The notes: a model not told the origin generated them from the letters alone. DNA of 64,000 nt from Prevotella sp. khp7 (GCF_900109055.1 NZ_FOIV01000002.1:1-64000), one strand, 5' to 3'. Counted from the first letter of the stretch, positions 51,451 to 61,068 are shown. Made by a program: numbers and translations.

Positions 51451-51771
51451 ATGACACAAGAAGATAAGACGAAAATAGAAGAGCGGATCGTGGATGTACT
51501 GAAGACCGTCTATGACCCAGAAATCCCTGTCAACATCTATGACCTAGGGATGATTTACAAGATTGACGTGCAAGACGATTCATCAGTAGAATTGGATATG
51601 ACTTTTACAGCACCGAATTGCCCTGCCGCTGACTTTATATTAGAAGACGTACGTACAAAGGTAGAAAGTGTTGAAGGGGTGAAAGGTGCCAATGTCAACC
51701 TAGTATTCGAACCTGCCTGGGATCAGAGCATGATGAGTGAAGAGGCAAGAGTAGAACTCGGCTTTGACTAA
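51451..51771 (+). CDS. DUF59/MIP18-type Fe-S assembly protein (SufT-like)
   Basis: 106 residues from 51451; an earlier ATG at 51412 is inside the -33 promoter element. The family core VLKTVYDPEIPVNIYDLGMI and the reactive-Cys segment TFTAPNCPAADFI are complete. Such proteins help insert iron-sulfur clusters into target proteins. No other suf genes are adjacent. It is followed, after about 30 bases, by the LpxH-like gene. Confidence 0.9.
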   Translation: MTQEDKTKIEERIVDVLKTVYDPEIPVNIYDLGMIYKIDVQDDSSVELDMTFTAPNCPAADFILEDVRTKVESVEGVKGANVNLVFEPAWDQSMMSEEARVELGFD

Positions 51772-51802
51772 AGCCACAGAGATTACAAGTTTTTTTAAAA
51801 CG

Positions 51803-52567
51803 ATGAAGAATATCTACTTTCTCTCAGACGCCCACCTTGGTTCGCTTGCCATTCCTCACAGACGGATGCAAGAGCGCAGACTGGTGCGATTTCTTGACTC
51901 TATCAAAGAGAAGGCTGCGGCCGTCTATCTGTTGGGCGACATGTTTGATTTCTGGTATGAATACAAATATGTAGTTCCAAAAGGCTTTACCCGCTTCCTT
52001 GGCAAGATATCGGAACTGACAGACATGGGGGTCGAAGTGCACTACTTTACTGGCAACCACGACATCTGGGCATACGACTATCTGGAGAAAGAGTGCGGCG
52101 TCATTCTGCACAAACAGCCGGAGACAACAGAGATATATGGGAAGATGTTCTTTCTGGCCCATGGCGACGGGCTTGGCGATCCCGATAAAAAATTTAAAGC
52201 AATTCGCGCCTTGTTCCATTCTAAAGTCTGCCAATGGGCTTTCTCTGGGATTCATCCTCGTTGGGGCATGTGGTTCGGTTTAAACTGGGCCAAGCACTCC
52301 CGTATGAAACGTCCCAATGGTGAGGAGCCTGCCTACATGGGCGAGGATCGTGAACATCTAGTGCTCTTTACCAAGAAATACATCCAATACCATTCCAACG
52401 TAGACTATTTCATCTATGGTCACCGCCATATTGAGCTTGATTTGCAACTGACGAAGAAAGCTCGTATGATTATTCTTGGTGATTGGATCTGCCAATTCAC
52501 TTATGTAGTCTACGATGGTACTCACCTGCTGGTATCTCAATATATTGAAGGAGAGAGCCAACCATAA
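51803..52567 (+). CDS. lpxH: UDP-2,3-diacylglucosamine diphosphatase, LpxH-like
   Basis: 254 residues from MKNIYFLSDAHLG (51803); the open frame extends 13 residues upstream without family similarity. The metallophosphoesterase motifs are all seen: SDAHLG, GDMFDFWYEY, FTGNHD, HGDG and YGHRHIEL. In Bacteroidetes this family releases lipid X in lipid A synthesis. The insertion with FSGIHPRWGMWFGLNWAKH matches the lipid-binding cap. The kdgK gene follows after 23 bases. Confidence 0.88.
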   Translation: MKNIYFLSDAHLGSLAIPHRRMQERRLVRFLDSIKEKAAAVYLLGDMFDFWYEYKYVVPKGFTRFLGKISELTDMGVEVHYFTGNHDIWAYDYLEKECGVILHKQPETTEIYGKMFFLAHGDGLGDPDKKFKAIRALFHSKVCQWAFSGIHPRWGMWFGLNWAKHSRMKRPNGEEPAYMGEDREHLVLFTKKYIQYHSNVDYFIYGHRHIELDLQLTKKARMIILGDWICQFTYVVYDGTHLLVSQYIEGESQP

Positions 52568-52590
52568 TAAAGGACTTCACAAGAACAGAC

Positions 52591-53622
52591 ATGGAAAGAC
52601 AAAAGATAGTAACTTTCGGAGAACTCTTGCTCAGATTCTCGAAACCCGGACAATTAAGACTGACCCAAGGAGACATATTCACCAGCAAATACGGCGGCAG
52701 TGAGGCTAATGTGGCTGTTTCTTTAGCTATACAAGGGGATAACGTAACTTATATTACCAGGCTGCCCGATACACCCGTAGGACATGCTGGCACTATGAAC
52801 TTGGCACAGTTGGGTGTAGATACCAGTCAGATACTTTATGGCGGACAACGCATCGGCACTTATTATTTTGAACCTCCCGCAGGCATGAGAGCGGCAAAGG
52901 TCTTCTACGACCGTACAAACTCAGCCTATTCTGATTTGAAGCCAGGCATGATTCCTTGGCGTAAAATTCTAAAGGACTGCACTTACTTTCATGTGTCAGG
53001 TATTACTGCAGCAATCTCACAACAGGCCGCCGATGCCACATTTGAAGCGCTTGACATCGCCGATGAACTTGGTATCACCATCTGTTTTGATATTAACTAT
53101 CGTAAGAATCTGTGGCGGTATGAGGGAGCCGCTCCACGTGAGACACTAAGTCGCATGTTAGCCCATTGCGACATGATGTTCGGCGATGCCATTGAGTTTG
53201 AATGGCTGAGTCAACATCCCCAGCCTCCATTCACTGCTACAAGCTCCAACTTCACCATGCAGATGAAGGAATACGGAGAATGGTTTGACGAACTGCATAA
53301 GCAATTCCCACGCCTAAAGAACTGGATGATGGGCATGCGCAACATTGTCAACTCAAACCATCACACACTGACCGCACTACTCTGGAGCGAAGGCGAACTA
53401 CTTCAAGCTCCCATTATAAATATACCAGACGTTGTGGATCCCGTTGGTGTGGGGGACGCGTTCATGGGTGGATGGCTACATGCCATCAAGCTCTTCCCCA
53501 ACGACAAAAAAAAGCAGCTTAACTACTCATTGGCAGCAGCGGCATTAAAAAACACCATTCCCGGAGACTTCAACCTCTCAACAGAAGATGAGATTATGAC
53601 TGTTCTCCAAGAACAGTTATAA
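52591..53622 (+). CDS. kdgK: PfkB sugar kinase, probable 2-keto-3-deoxygluconate kinase
   Basis: 343 residues of the ribokinase fold. N-terminal TFGELLLRFSKPGQLRLTQG and YGGSEANVAVSLA, then the catalytic anion hole and base DPVGVGDAFMGGWLHA (normally DTxGAGDxF; the GVGD is mildly unusual). These, with GTYYFEPPAGMRAAKVFYDR, fit KDG kinases, which feed uronic-acid breakdown into the Entner-Doudoroff aldolase. The link to the glucuronidase locus 16 kb away is only thematic. Its stop is 5 bases from the stop of the CotH-like gene on the other strand, with no terminator between them. Confidence 0.85.
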   Translation: MERQKIVTFGELLLRFSKPGQLRLTQGDIFTSKYGGSEANVAVSLAIQGDNVTYITRLPDTPVGHAGTMNLAQLGVDTSQILYGGQRIGTYYFEPPAGMRAAKVFYDRTNSAYSDLKPGMIPWRKILKDCTYFHVSGITAAISQQAADATFEALDIADELGITICFDINYRKNLWRYEGAAPRETLSRMLAHCDMMFGDAIEFEWLSQHPQPPFTATSSNFTMQMKEYGEWFDELHKQFPRLKNWMMGMRNIVNSNHHTLTALLWSEGELLQAPIINIPDVVDPVGVGDAFMGGWLHAIKLFPNDKKKQLNYSLAAAALKNTIPGDFNLSTEDEIMTVLQEQL

Positions 53623-53627
53623 AGGGG

Positions 53628-55286
53628 TTACATTTTATCAAACTCCTTCTTCAGCCATTCCATACGAGTGTTCAGCCACGTCTTCAGTGACTGCACCTCG
53701 TTTTGGTAGCTGCCCCAAATGTCCCATTGCTTATAAGTATAATGATACCATGTTCCCCATCTGTTCTGATTCTCCTGAACAGATGATCTTAAATACCATG
53801 CATCATTATTTATCATATTCATGATTTCAGCCTTATGACTATAAAAATAGTCGTAACGGGATTTCAGCTTGGCAACAAATCTGGAGTCCTGCATTAATCG
53901 GGTATACCATGCCGACCAGTCAAGCATCAATCCCTCAGGCAACATGGCTGTTGTATTGTCCTCCTTCACGTTTCCGAAAGCGATATCAAAGTCCCAGATG
54001 GGACCCATGCTCAACTTTCCGTTCCTTTTTAAATTCATATAACAGCTGAAATGGAACATTGAGTCTTCATTCTTGGCAATCTCATGTATTAAATACCAAT
54101 CCACAAAAGAGTTTATATCAAAGAACTGACTCCACAGCAGATCAAAGTTACCACTAAACAGGCAGTTCTCCGCCTCTTTAACAAAGTTCACTGCATAATT
54201 ATAGTTCTCATCATCATACTCCACATCGGGTTCCTTGATATCAATTGCATAATTAATGAAATCAGACATAAAGAATCTGGAATCTTCCTCTTGCGGAGCT
54301 CTGGCTTCCACTTCCAAGATAAAACCATCGTCACCAACAGCCACACGATGGTTAGATATCTCAACCTTCTCTACTAACTGGTAAGTGCCGTCATATCGGC
54401 CATTGAGTACCACCTCTACAAAATGAGAACTCGGTGTCCAGTCCAAGTTACTCATTTTACCAATGGCAAAAGCCAGATGATTACGCAACATACTCTTATC
54501 GGAATAGTTAGCCAACAGCACCCAGTCCTTGTCTTTATGCTCACCTAACAAAGATACTTTCTCATCAAATTTCAGACGATAAGGCTTTTTAGGAAGTCCC
54601 CACGTGGAATTACCTCTACCCCTAATTCGCAGGTTTGCATCTACAACATCACCTGCACCACGAGTCTTAGTCACGACATCCTCTGTCAGTTTCATGTGTG
54701 CTGCAACATACTCTTCTTTAGAGGTAATATTGACGCCATTCTCCGTATCGATTCGCATGACAGGAAGCCCTGTATATGAATGTACATATACCGTATAGTC
54801 TTTCTTATCCTTAGACGTCATGACAGACAATACTACAGGCTCTTTAAAGTCAATCTGCGTGGAGCCACTCACCACCTCAGTATTATCCATAGCAACCAGA
54901 GTTCCTTCGAAAGTAAAACGAGGAACCAGCATCTTGGAGTCCTGCATGCTTGGCAACCAGCAATCGACGATACCATTGCTATGGACAACACAGACTGCAT
55001 CCTTACTCAAATCCTTATTGTCGGCAGTCGTAAACTCCATCGTCATCAACAAAGGTTCAGGCAACATGCCACTCTTTACCTTTTCCAGACTATCGAGTTT
55101 CTGCTTCAGCAGTGCTGCCTTGCGTTTTTCAGCCTCAAGTTTCTCGAGTTTCTCTTTGATTTCTTTCTGTTTCTCTGCATTCTCATCCCTCAACCCATCT
55201 GCCTGAGTCGTATACTCCGAGATATCCTCAGAGCATGCCGACAAGACAAAAAATGCGATCAATATATAGAGTATCTTTTTCATCAT
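53628..55286 (-). CDS. CotH-family lipoprotein kinase-like protein
   Basis: 552 residues with lipobox VLSAC (Cys 18) and a coiled coil of KEKLEKLEAEKRKAALLK type (about 35-70), then a small beta domain and the CotH domain (about 200-500). The CotH signatures are intact: RGRGNSTWGLPKKPYRLKF (222-240), YQLVEKVE (302-309) and GPIWDFDIAFGN (428-439). Characterised CotH proteins are atypical kinases of exported proteins. A second, degenerate copy lies directly upstream. Substrate unknown. Confidence 0.85.
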   Translation of the reverse strand: MMKKILYILIAFFVLSACSEDISEYTTQADGLRDENAEKQKEIKEKLEKLEAEKRKAALLKQKLDSLEKVKSGMLPEPLLMTMEFTTADNKDLSKDAVCVVHSNGIVDCWLPSMQDSKMLVPRFTFEGTLVAMDNTEVVSGSTQIDFKEPVVLSVMTSKDKKDYTVYVHSYTGLPVMRIDTENGVNITSKEEYVAAHMKLTEDVVTKTRGAGDVVDANLRIRGRGNSTWGLPKKPYRLKFDEKVSLLGEHKDKDWVLLANYSDKSMLRNHLAFAIGKMSNLDWTPSSHFVEVVLNGRYDGTYQLVEKVEISNHRVAVGDDGFILEVEARAPQEEDSRFFMSDFINYAIDIKEPDVEYDDENYNYAVNFVKEAENCLFSGNFDLLWSQFFDINSFVDWYLIHEIAKNEDSMFHFSCYMNLKRNGKLSMGPIWDFDIAFGNVKEDNTTAMLPEGLMLDWSAWYTRLMQDSRFVAKLKSRYDYFYSHKAEIMNMINNDAWYLRSSVQENQNRWGTWYHYTYKQWDIWGSYQNEVQSLKTWLNTRMEWLKKEFDKM

Positions 55287-55299
55287 CTAACCTTAACAT

Positions 55300-56934
55300 T
55301 TACATATTACCAAATTCCGTATTCATCCAATCCATTCGTTTCTCCAACCAATCTTTCATAGATGAAACAGTCTTCAGATACTGTACTTTCGTATCTCCTG
55401 CTGACTTATCAAAAACATCCCACTTATTACTATTTTCCTGTGCAGAACGTTTCAGATACTCTGCATTAGCACTGATTTCCTTAATAATCGTATTCTTATG
55501 CTTATAGAAATAAGCAAAGCGCTCTTTTACCTTTGCAACAAAAGCTGGATCTTGGAACAACCTGTTATACCACTTGGTGTTCTTAACCACGAATCCACTA
55601 TAGCTGGATTTCTCAAAACCGAATGATTTCTCAGCCTTCCACAGAGGTCCCATTCTAAGCTTCCCACTTTTCTTCATGTTCATATAACACTCCGCTTGGA
55701 AGGCATCTTCGTTCTTTGCTATCTCGTTTATCAGATACCAATCTACAAAAGAGTCCATATCCAAATATTTCTGCCAGCCCTCACTCTCGTTTTTGAAATT
55801 GTCGCCAAACAAGGCTTCTTCGGCAGATTCCAGATAACTGGCAATGAACCTATAATTGTTATCGCCTACAAGAACACTCGGAGTAAGAATACTTAAAGGC
55901 TGTTCAATCTCGCTTGTCGTGAAGTTCACACCTGTCGTGGCTGCATCAATCTTAAGAATGTAGCCATTGAAGCCTACGTCCACTCTTGCGCTGGCATTCT
56001 CCATCCTGTCACCCAGCATATAAGTACCATAATACCGTCCATTCAGCATCAAGTCCACGAAATGATAGCGAGGCGTAAAAGGTAGATTGCTGAGGTGTCC
56101 CATATAGAACATGGTCTGGGTACGGAGCATGGTATTATCATCAGCATTAGGCATCAGCTCCCAGTCATTATTCTTCGGCTCGTCGAACAACGACACAACT
56201 TCGCTAAACAAAATAGCATAGGAGTTTTTCCCTATCTGAAGAGATGGATGTACTTTTGACTGATACCAACTGATATCCCCAACTCCTCTGACCCTAACTC
56301 TTGCTTCTATCACATCGCCAGCGGCACGGGTCTTCACATCTTCCACGAGTTTCAGGTTTGCCTGATAATATTTTGTTGTCAGAGCAATATTCTCCCTTTT
56401 ATCTGTTTCCAACCAAAGCATTGGAATTCCAGTATAAGAATGCACATAAACTATATAGGACTTAGTCTGCATCTTTGATTTCACGACCAACGATATTGGC
56501 TTTCTGAAATCAACAATCGTCTTGCCGCTCACCACCTCTTTACCGTCTATGGTCATCTCCGTACCCTCATAAACAAATCGGGGGATGAGCTTCTTGTTGT
56601 CCATAATGTTAGTTATCCAGCATTCAACAACGCTATCGCCAATAATCTCACATTTAGCGTCCTCCACCATCTGCACAGGATTGTCACTCGACAAGAACTC
56701 CATATACTTCAGAAAAGCCGGATGAAGATTATATTCCGTTTGGTCTATCTTGTCCTGGGTGGAGTCGTTTTCCCCTTGTTGGTTCTTAATAGCATTCTCA
56801 ATACTATCCTTCTGGCGCTGCAGTTCCAAGGCCTGACGTTCCAGATCTTCTATCTCTTTCTTTACATCATCAAGCTCTGAGCTACAAGCTAATAGAGAAC
56901 AGAATGCTATGGCAAAAAAAATAAACTTTTTCAT
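55300..56934 (-). CDS. CotH-like lipoprotein with degenerate kinase motifs
   Basis: 544 residues from MKKFIFFAIAF (56934); the open frame begins 25 residues earlier with no signal character. Lipobox SLLAC (Cys 17), a coiled coil (KKEIEDLERQALELQRQKDS) and the same domain order as its neighbour. The key motifs have changed: RGNSTW is RGVGDISW (216-223), LVEKVE is LGDRME, and GPIWDFD is GPLWKAE (429-435). The Asp pair expected to bind metal is missing, so it may be a pseudokinase. Tandem paralogue, 13 bases upstream of the intact copy. Confidence 0.82.
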   Translation of the reverse strand: MKKFIFFAIAFCSLLACSSELDDVKKEIEDLERQALELQRQKDSIENAIKNQQGENDSTQDKIDQTEYNLHPAFLKYMEFLSSDNPVQMVEDAKCEIIGDSVVECWITNIMDNKKLIPRFVYEGTEMTIDGKEVVSGKTIVDFRKPISLVVKSKMQTKSYIVYVHSYTGIPMLWLETDKRENIALTTKYYQANLKLVEDVKTRAAGDVIEARVRVRGVGDISWYQSKVHPSLQIGKNSYAILFSEVVSLFDEPKNNDWELMPNADDNTMLRTQTMFYMGHLSNLPFTPRYHFVDLMLNGRYYGTYMLGDRMENASARVDVGFNGYILKIDAATTGVNFTTSEIEQPLSILTPSVLVGDNNYRFIASYLESAEEALFGDNFKNESEGWQKYLDMDSFVDWYLINEIAKNEDAFQAECYMNMKKSGKLRMGPLWKAEKSFGFEKSSYSGFVVKNTKWYNRLFQDPAFVAKVKERFAYFYKHKNTIIKEISANAEYLKRSAQENSNKWDVFDKSAGDTKVQYLKTVSSMKDWLEKRMDWMNTEFGNM

Positions 56935-57071
56935 TCCAATCAATTTCCTATCATTACGAATATACAAAATCCGCTGCAAATTTAGCTCTTTTTTTGCAAA
57001 CAGATGCATCTTTACTCTATTTTTTGTATGCAGATAATACTTTCCCCTTCCTAACTTACAATAAATTACAA

Positions 57072-57101
57072 AAAGGCGGCCTTATATTAAAGGTCGCCTT
57101 T
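57072..57101 (-). terminator. ackA terminator
   Basis: aaaggcggcctt (57072-57083) pairs with aaggtcgccttt (57090-57101), 12 bp with one G-U pair and a 6-base loop, followed on the minus strand by a run of five T. Confidence 0.85.
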
Positions 57102-57122
57102 ACGAGTTATCTTCAATAACTA

Positions 57123-58313
57123 TTACAACAAATTCATTGTATCGGTAGCAATCATCAGTTCCTCATCGGTAGGAATAACAACCACCTTCACCTTTGAATC
57201 GTCGGCTGAGATGATAGCCTCTTCGCCACGAACATTGTTCTTCTGCTCGTCGAACTTCACGCCCAAGAACTCAAGACCCTTGCAAACAGCAGAGCGCATA
57301 GAGATCTGGTTCTCGCCAACACCAGCAGTGAAGACTATTACGTCGACGCCTCCCATAGCAGCGGCATACGCGCCGATATACTTTTTAATACGATAGAAGT
57401 ACATTTGCTGGGCTAATACGGCACGAGGCTCACCTGCCTTGGCTGCATTCTCAACGTCACGCATGTCTGAACTACCACCTGTGATACCAGCCACACCACT
57501 TTTCTTATTGAGCAGGTTGCTCATACCATCAGCATCAAGGCCCAACTTCTTCTCAAGGAAGGTAACAGCACCTCCGTCGATATCACCAGAGCGTGTGCCC
57601 ATTACCAGACCCTCCAGTGGGGTAAGACCCATTGAGGTATCAATACACTTACCATCCAGAACAGCAGCGATAGAGCCACCATTACCAATGTGGCAGGTAA
57701 TCATTTTAGTACCCTCGGCCTTAATGCCCAGAAACTCACAGGCACGAGCTGATACGTAACGATGAGAGGTACCGTGGAAACCATAACGACGTACGCCAAA
57801 CTGCTCATAGAGCTCATAAGGGATAGCATACATATAAGCCTTTGCAGGCATGGTCTGATGAAAGGCGGTATCAAACACACCGACCTGAGGTAGACCTGGC
57901 ATCAGCTCCTTTACAGCGTTCACGCCTTTCAAGTTGGCAGGATTATGCAGCGGAGCGAGGTCAGAGCACTCCTCAAAAGTCTTCAACACTTCATCGGTCA
58001 GCACAACAGATTTGTTGAACTTTTCACCACCATGCACCATGCGATGACCAACAGCGTCTATCTCATCAAGACTCTTTATTACACCAATCTCAGGATCTGT
58101 AAGCAGAGAGAAGATAAATTTCACACCTTCAGTATGCTCAGGAATATCGTGCATAATCTGCTTCTTCTCACCATTGGCAAGCTTCACCTTTACAAAAGCA
58201 TTGTCAAGACCAACACGCTCTGCGCCTCCACTGGTCATAACGCTCTTATCGTCCATATTGTACAAGGCATACTTGATAGACGACGAGCCACAATTCAATA
58301 CTAATATCTTCAT
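57123..58313 (-). CDS. ackA: acetate kinase
   Basis: 396 residues from MKILVLNCGSSSIKYALY (58313); the upstream ATG at 58337 would overlap pta and is less likely. ASKHA fold motifs are LNCGSSSIKY, VGHRMVHGGEKF, RYGFHGTSHRYVS and CHIGNGGSIAAVLDGK. It converts acetyl phosphate and ADP to acetate and ATP, the final step of acetate fermentation. It is placed 20 bases after pta with a strong terminator 22 bases past its stop. Confidence 0.97.
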   Translation of the reverse strand: MKILVLNCGSSSIKYALYNMDDKSVMTSGGAERVGLDNAFVKVKLANGEKKQIMHDIPEHTEGVKFIFSLLTDPEIGVIKSLDEIDAVGHRMVHGGEKFNKSVVLTDEVLKTFEECSDLAPLHNPANLKGVNAVKELMPGLPQVGVFDTAFHQTMPAKAYMYAIPYELYEQFGVRRYGFHGTSHRYVSARACEFLGIKAEGTKMITCHIGNGGSIAAVLDGKCIDTSMGLTPLEGLVMGTRSGDIDGGAVTFLEKKLGLDADGMSNLLNKKSGVAGITGGSSDMRDVENAAKAGEPRAVLAQQMYFYRIKKYIGAYAAAMGGVDVIVFTAGVGENQISMRSAVCKGLEFLGVKFDEQKNNVRGEEAIISADDSKVKVVVIPTDEELMIATDTMNLL

Positions 58314-58333
58314 AACTATTCGCTTTTCACCAT

Positions 58334-59344
58334 TCACTTCTTAGCGTCCATTGCCTGACAAGCTGTAATAGCAATCATATAATAGATATCATCAACAGAG
58401 CAACCACGAGAGAGGTCGTTCACTGGACGCGCAATACCCTGAAGAACTGGACCGATAGCGATAGCATCACCCAGACGCTGAACCATCTTATAGCCGATAT
58501 TACCGACTTCAAGGTTCGGGAACACAAGTACGTTAGCCTTACCTGCGATATCTGAGCCTGGAGCCTTTTTGGCACCGACTGAAGGAACGAGCGCAGCATC
58601 AGCCTGCAACTCGCCATCGATTTTCAGTGTAGGATCCATCTCCTTAGCTAGACGAGTTGCCTCGATCACCTTGTCGCATACTTCATGCTTAGCACTTCCC
58701 TTTGTGGAAAAACTCAGCATAGCCACGCGAGGCTCAGCGAAACCAGCCACTGCCTTAGCAGTCTGAGCGGTGCATACAGCAATCTGTGAGAGTTGAACAG
58801 CATCAGGCATCGGGGTAACAGCAACGTCACCAACCACAAGAACGCCATCCTCACCATACTGTTTCTGCTTAGAAATCAGCAGCAATCCGCCGCTCACACA
58901 TGTAATGCCAGGAGCGCATTTGATAATCTGGAGAGCAGGGCGCAGAGTATCACCAGTTGTTGAGAGAGCACCAGAAATCTGACCATCAGCACCCTCTGTT
59001 TTGATAATCATGCAACCAAGATACAGAGGATTCTTAATCAACTTACGTGCCTCTTCGATTGTCATGCCCTTCGACTTGCGAATCTCAGCCAGTTTCGCTG
59101 CCAGTTCATCACTTCCCTCGTAATTTTCGGGATCAATGAGAGTAGCTTTACCAATGTTGGTAAGACCCTTTTCCTTAGCCAGAGCCTCAACCTTAGCAGG
59201 GTTACCAATCAGAATAATCTCTGCGAGTTCGTCAGCCAAAGCCTTATCGGCTGCACAGAGTGTACGCTCCTCTTCTGCCTCAGGGAGCACGATGCGCTGC
59301 TTATTGCTTTTAGCACGCGCTACAATTTGACTTAATAGATCCAT
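58334..59344 (-). CDS. pta: phosphate acetyltransferase
   Basis: 336 residues, the short form without the N-terminal DRTGG/P-loop part. The active-site region TTGDTLRPALQIIKCAPGIT and C-terminal GIARPVNDLSRGCSVDDIY are typical. It makes acetyl phosphate from acetyl-CoA and works with AckA. Upstream is a TACTTTTG box (59402-59395) that follows the cdaA hairpin. Confidence 0.96.
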   Translation of the reverse strand: MDLLSQIVARAKSNKQRIVLPEAEEERTLCAADKALADELAEIILIGNPAKVEALAKEKGLTNIGKATLIDPENYEGSDELAAKLAEIRKSKGMTIEEARKLIKNPLYLGCMIIKTEGADGQISGALSTTGDTLRPALQIIKCAPGITCVSGGLLLISKQKQYGEDGVLVVGDVAVTPMPDAVQLSQIAVCTAQTAKAVAGFAEPRVAMLSFSTKGSAKHEVCDKVIEATRLAKEMDPTLKIDGELQADAALVPSVGAKKAPGSDIAGKANVLVFPNLEVGNIGYKMVQRLGDAIAIGPVLQGIARPVNDLSRGCSVDDIYYMIAITACQAMDAKK

Positions 59345-59394
59345 AATTTGTTATATTAAACGTTCTTTTTTACCACTTTGCCACATTGAGATTG

Positions 59395-59402
59395 CAAAAG
59401 TA
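59395..59402 (-). promoter_or_regulatory. -7 box of pta-ackA
   Basis: TACTTTTG on the minus strand, 50 bases before the pta start; no good -33 element at the expected spacing. Confidence 0.45.
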
Positions 59403-59404
59403 CT

Positions 59405-59443
59405 AAAAATAATCCAAAACGAAGCAAGATTAGGATTATTTTT
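59405..59443 (-). terminator. hairpin downstream of cdaA
   Basis: aaaaataatcc (59405-59415) pairs perfectly with ggattattttt (59433-59443), 11 bp with a 17-base loop; A/T-rich ends could serve termination of the folP-cdaA transcript just before the pta promoter. Confidence 0.55.
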
Positions 59444-59470
59444 CAGAAAAATGAATGAAAACCTTTACGG

Positions 59471-60250
59471 TCACGCCAATTCTTTCGTCAGGATACTCTC
59501 CAACTCTTCGGCAGACAAGCGCAAACGAAACTCACCACCCATGGCAACAGAGATGCCACCCGTCTCCTCTGAGACAATAATGGCAATAGCGTCGCTCTCT
59601 TGAGAAATACCCAAAGCAGCACGATGGCGAAGCCCCAATTCCTTTGGAATATTCAAATCATGACTCACTGGCAGAATACAACCTGCAGCCTTGATACGTT
59701 TCTTCGATATTACCATAGCACCATCATGTAATGGTGCATTCTTAAAGAACACATTCTCAATGAGTTGCTGGTTTACATTGGCATCAATCAGCGAACCGGT
59801 TGATATAATATCGTCAAGACGGACATGTCGTTCTATAACAATCAAAGCTCCCACTTTACCTCGACTCATATTCTGGGCCGCCATGACAATAGGGATGATG
59901 CGCGTCATCATTTCCATCGTAGCTTCGCGCTGGTTATCACCTTTAAAGAAGAACCTCTTCAAAGCTCTCACCCGCTGGTGTGCACCCAGGTTATAAAGGA
60001 ATTTACGGATATCTTCCTGAAATATCACAATCAGCACGATGACACCTACTGACACCAATCTATCCATAATGGAACCCAATAAGCGCATCTCTATGATTTG
60101 CGACACAAAAATCCACACGACAATAATCACCATGATACCAATAAACACATTCATCGAGCGCGATTCACGCATCAGTCTGAAGATGTAGTAAAGCATCGTC
60201 GCGACCAAAAAGATGTCGATTATATCCTTTATGCCAAAATCAAAGAACAT
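59471..60250 (-). CDS. cdaA: diadenylate cyclase CdaA
   Basis: 259 residues. Two or three N-terminal membrane helices (about 12-80) precede the DAC domain with NAPLHDGAMVIS (DGA 176-178) and LGLRHRAALGIS (RHRAA 208-212), both required for making c-di-AMP from two ATP. The gene pair folP-cdaA (9-base gap) replaces the cdaA-cdaR-glmM arrangement of Firmicutes; no CdaR or GlmM gene is adjacent. c-di-AMP usually controls osmolyte and potassium balance and the cell wall. Confidence 0.94.
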   Translation of the reverse strand: MFFDFGIKDIIDIFLVATMLYYIFRLMRESRSMNVFIGIMVIIVVWIFVSQIIEMRLLGSIMDRLVSVGVIVLIVIFQEDIRKFLYNLGAHQRVRALKRFFFKGDNQREATMEMMTRIIPIVMAAQNMSRGKVGALIVIERHVRLDDIISTGSLIDANVNQQLIENVFFKNAPLHDGAMVISKKRIKAAGCILPVSHDLNIPKELGLRHRAALGISQESDAIAIIVSEETGGISVAMGGEFRLRLSAEELESILTKELA

Positions 60251-60259
60251 TCCGTCTTA

Positions 60260-61051
60260 CTATTTACCATTTAACATTTGCACCATTTTCACACACTCCA
60301 TGGCCTCTTTCACATCGTGAACACGGAGGATTGAAGTGCCTTTCATCAAAGAGATGGTATTCAACACTATTGTCCCATTAAGTGCCTCATTGGGTGTAAA
60401 GCCCAACAACTTATAAATCATTGACTTACGCGATATACCTACCAATAGGGGCAGATCCATTACAAGCAGTTTATCCAACTCATTCATCAGTTGATAGTTC
60501 TGCTCTAAAGTCTTACCAAAGCCAAAGCCCGGATCAAGAATAATATCCTTCACACCAAGGTCACGCAACTGCTGCACTTTCTTTGCAAATGAGAGCTGAA
60601 CCTCACGGAGCGTAGCCTGAACAGACATTAATATATAAGGTACACGAAGTCGAGACACCATTCTGAACATCTCTTGATTACCCTCACTCACATCGTTAAT
60701 GATATCCACCCCGAACTCTTCAACAGCCATGCGAGCCACATCTGGGCGGAAGGTATCTACAGAAACAACCGAATGGGGAAGTTCACGGCGAACAATATTC
60801 AGTCCAAAGCGCAGACGTTCCATTTCTTCTGCTTCCGAGACCTCTGTTCCACCAGGTCGAGTAGAATAAGCTCCAACGTCAATCATACTTCCACCTTCAG
60901 CTATAATCTGACTAGCCCGAGCCGCAATATCCTGTTCTGTCTGCATTCTGCTTCCTGCATAAAAAGAGTCGGGTGTCACATTCAGGATACCCATCACCTG
61001 TGGCTGCGAAAGATCTATCAGCCGCCCTTGTACATTCAGTGTATATTCCAT
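60260..61051 (-). CDS. folP: dihydropteroate synthase
   Basis: 263 residues from the ATG at 61051 (MEYTLNVQGRLIDL); the open frame continues 21 residues upstream past the promoter. Signatures are VMGILNVTPDSFYAGSR, GGSMIDVGAYSTRPGG (usually DxGxxSTRPG) and DPGFGFGKTLEQNYQL. It joins para-aminobenzoate to the pterin precursor in folate synthesis and is the sulfonamide target. Divergent from murF. Confidence 0.95.
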   Translation of the reverse strand: MEYTLNVQGRLIDLSQPQVMGILNVTPDSFYAGSRMQTEQDIAARASQIIAEGGSMIDVGAYSTRPGGTEVSEAEEMERLRFGLNIVRRELPHSVVSVDTFRPDVARMAVEEFGVDIINDVSEGNQEMFRMVSRLRVPYILMSVQATLREVQLSFAKKVQQLRDLGVKDIILDPGFGFGKTLEQNYQLMNELDKLLVMDLPLLVGISRKSMIYKLLGFTPNEALNGTIVLNTISLMKGTSILRVHDVKEAMECVKMVQMLNGK

Positions 61052-61060
61052 ATTCGCCCA

Positions 61061-61068
61061 CAAAGATA
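61061..61068 (-). promoter_or_regulatory. -7 box of folP-cdaA
   Basis: TATCTTTG on the minus strand, 9 bases before the folP start, implying a near-leaderless mRNA. No clear -33 TTTG. Confidence 0.5.

Noticed and set aside
52591..53622. KDG kinase as part of the glucuronate utilisation locus
   Set aside because: It lies 16 kb from GH115 in an operon-like run with lpxH, separated by housekeeping genes; only a thematic link remains.
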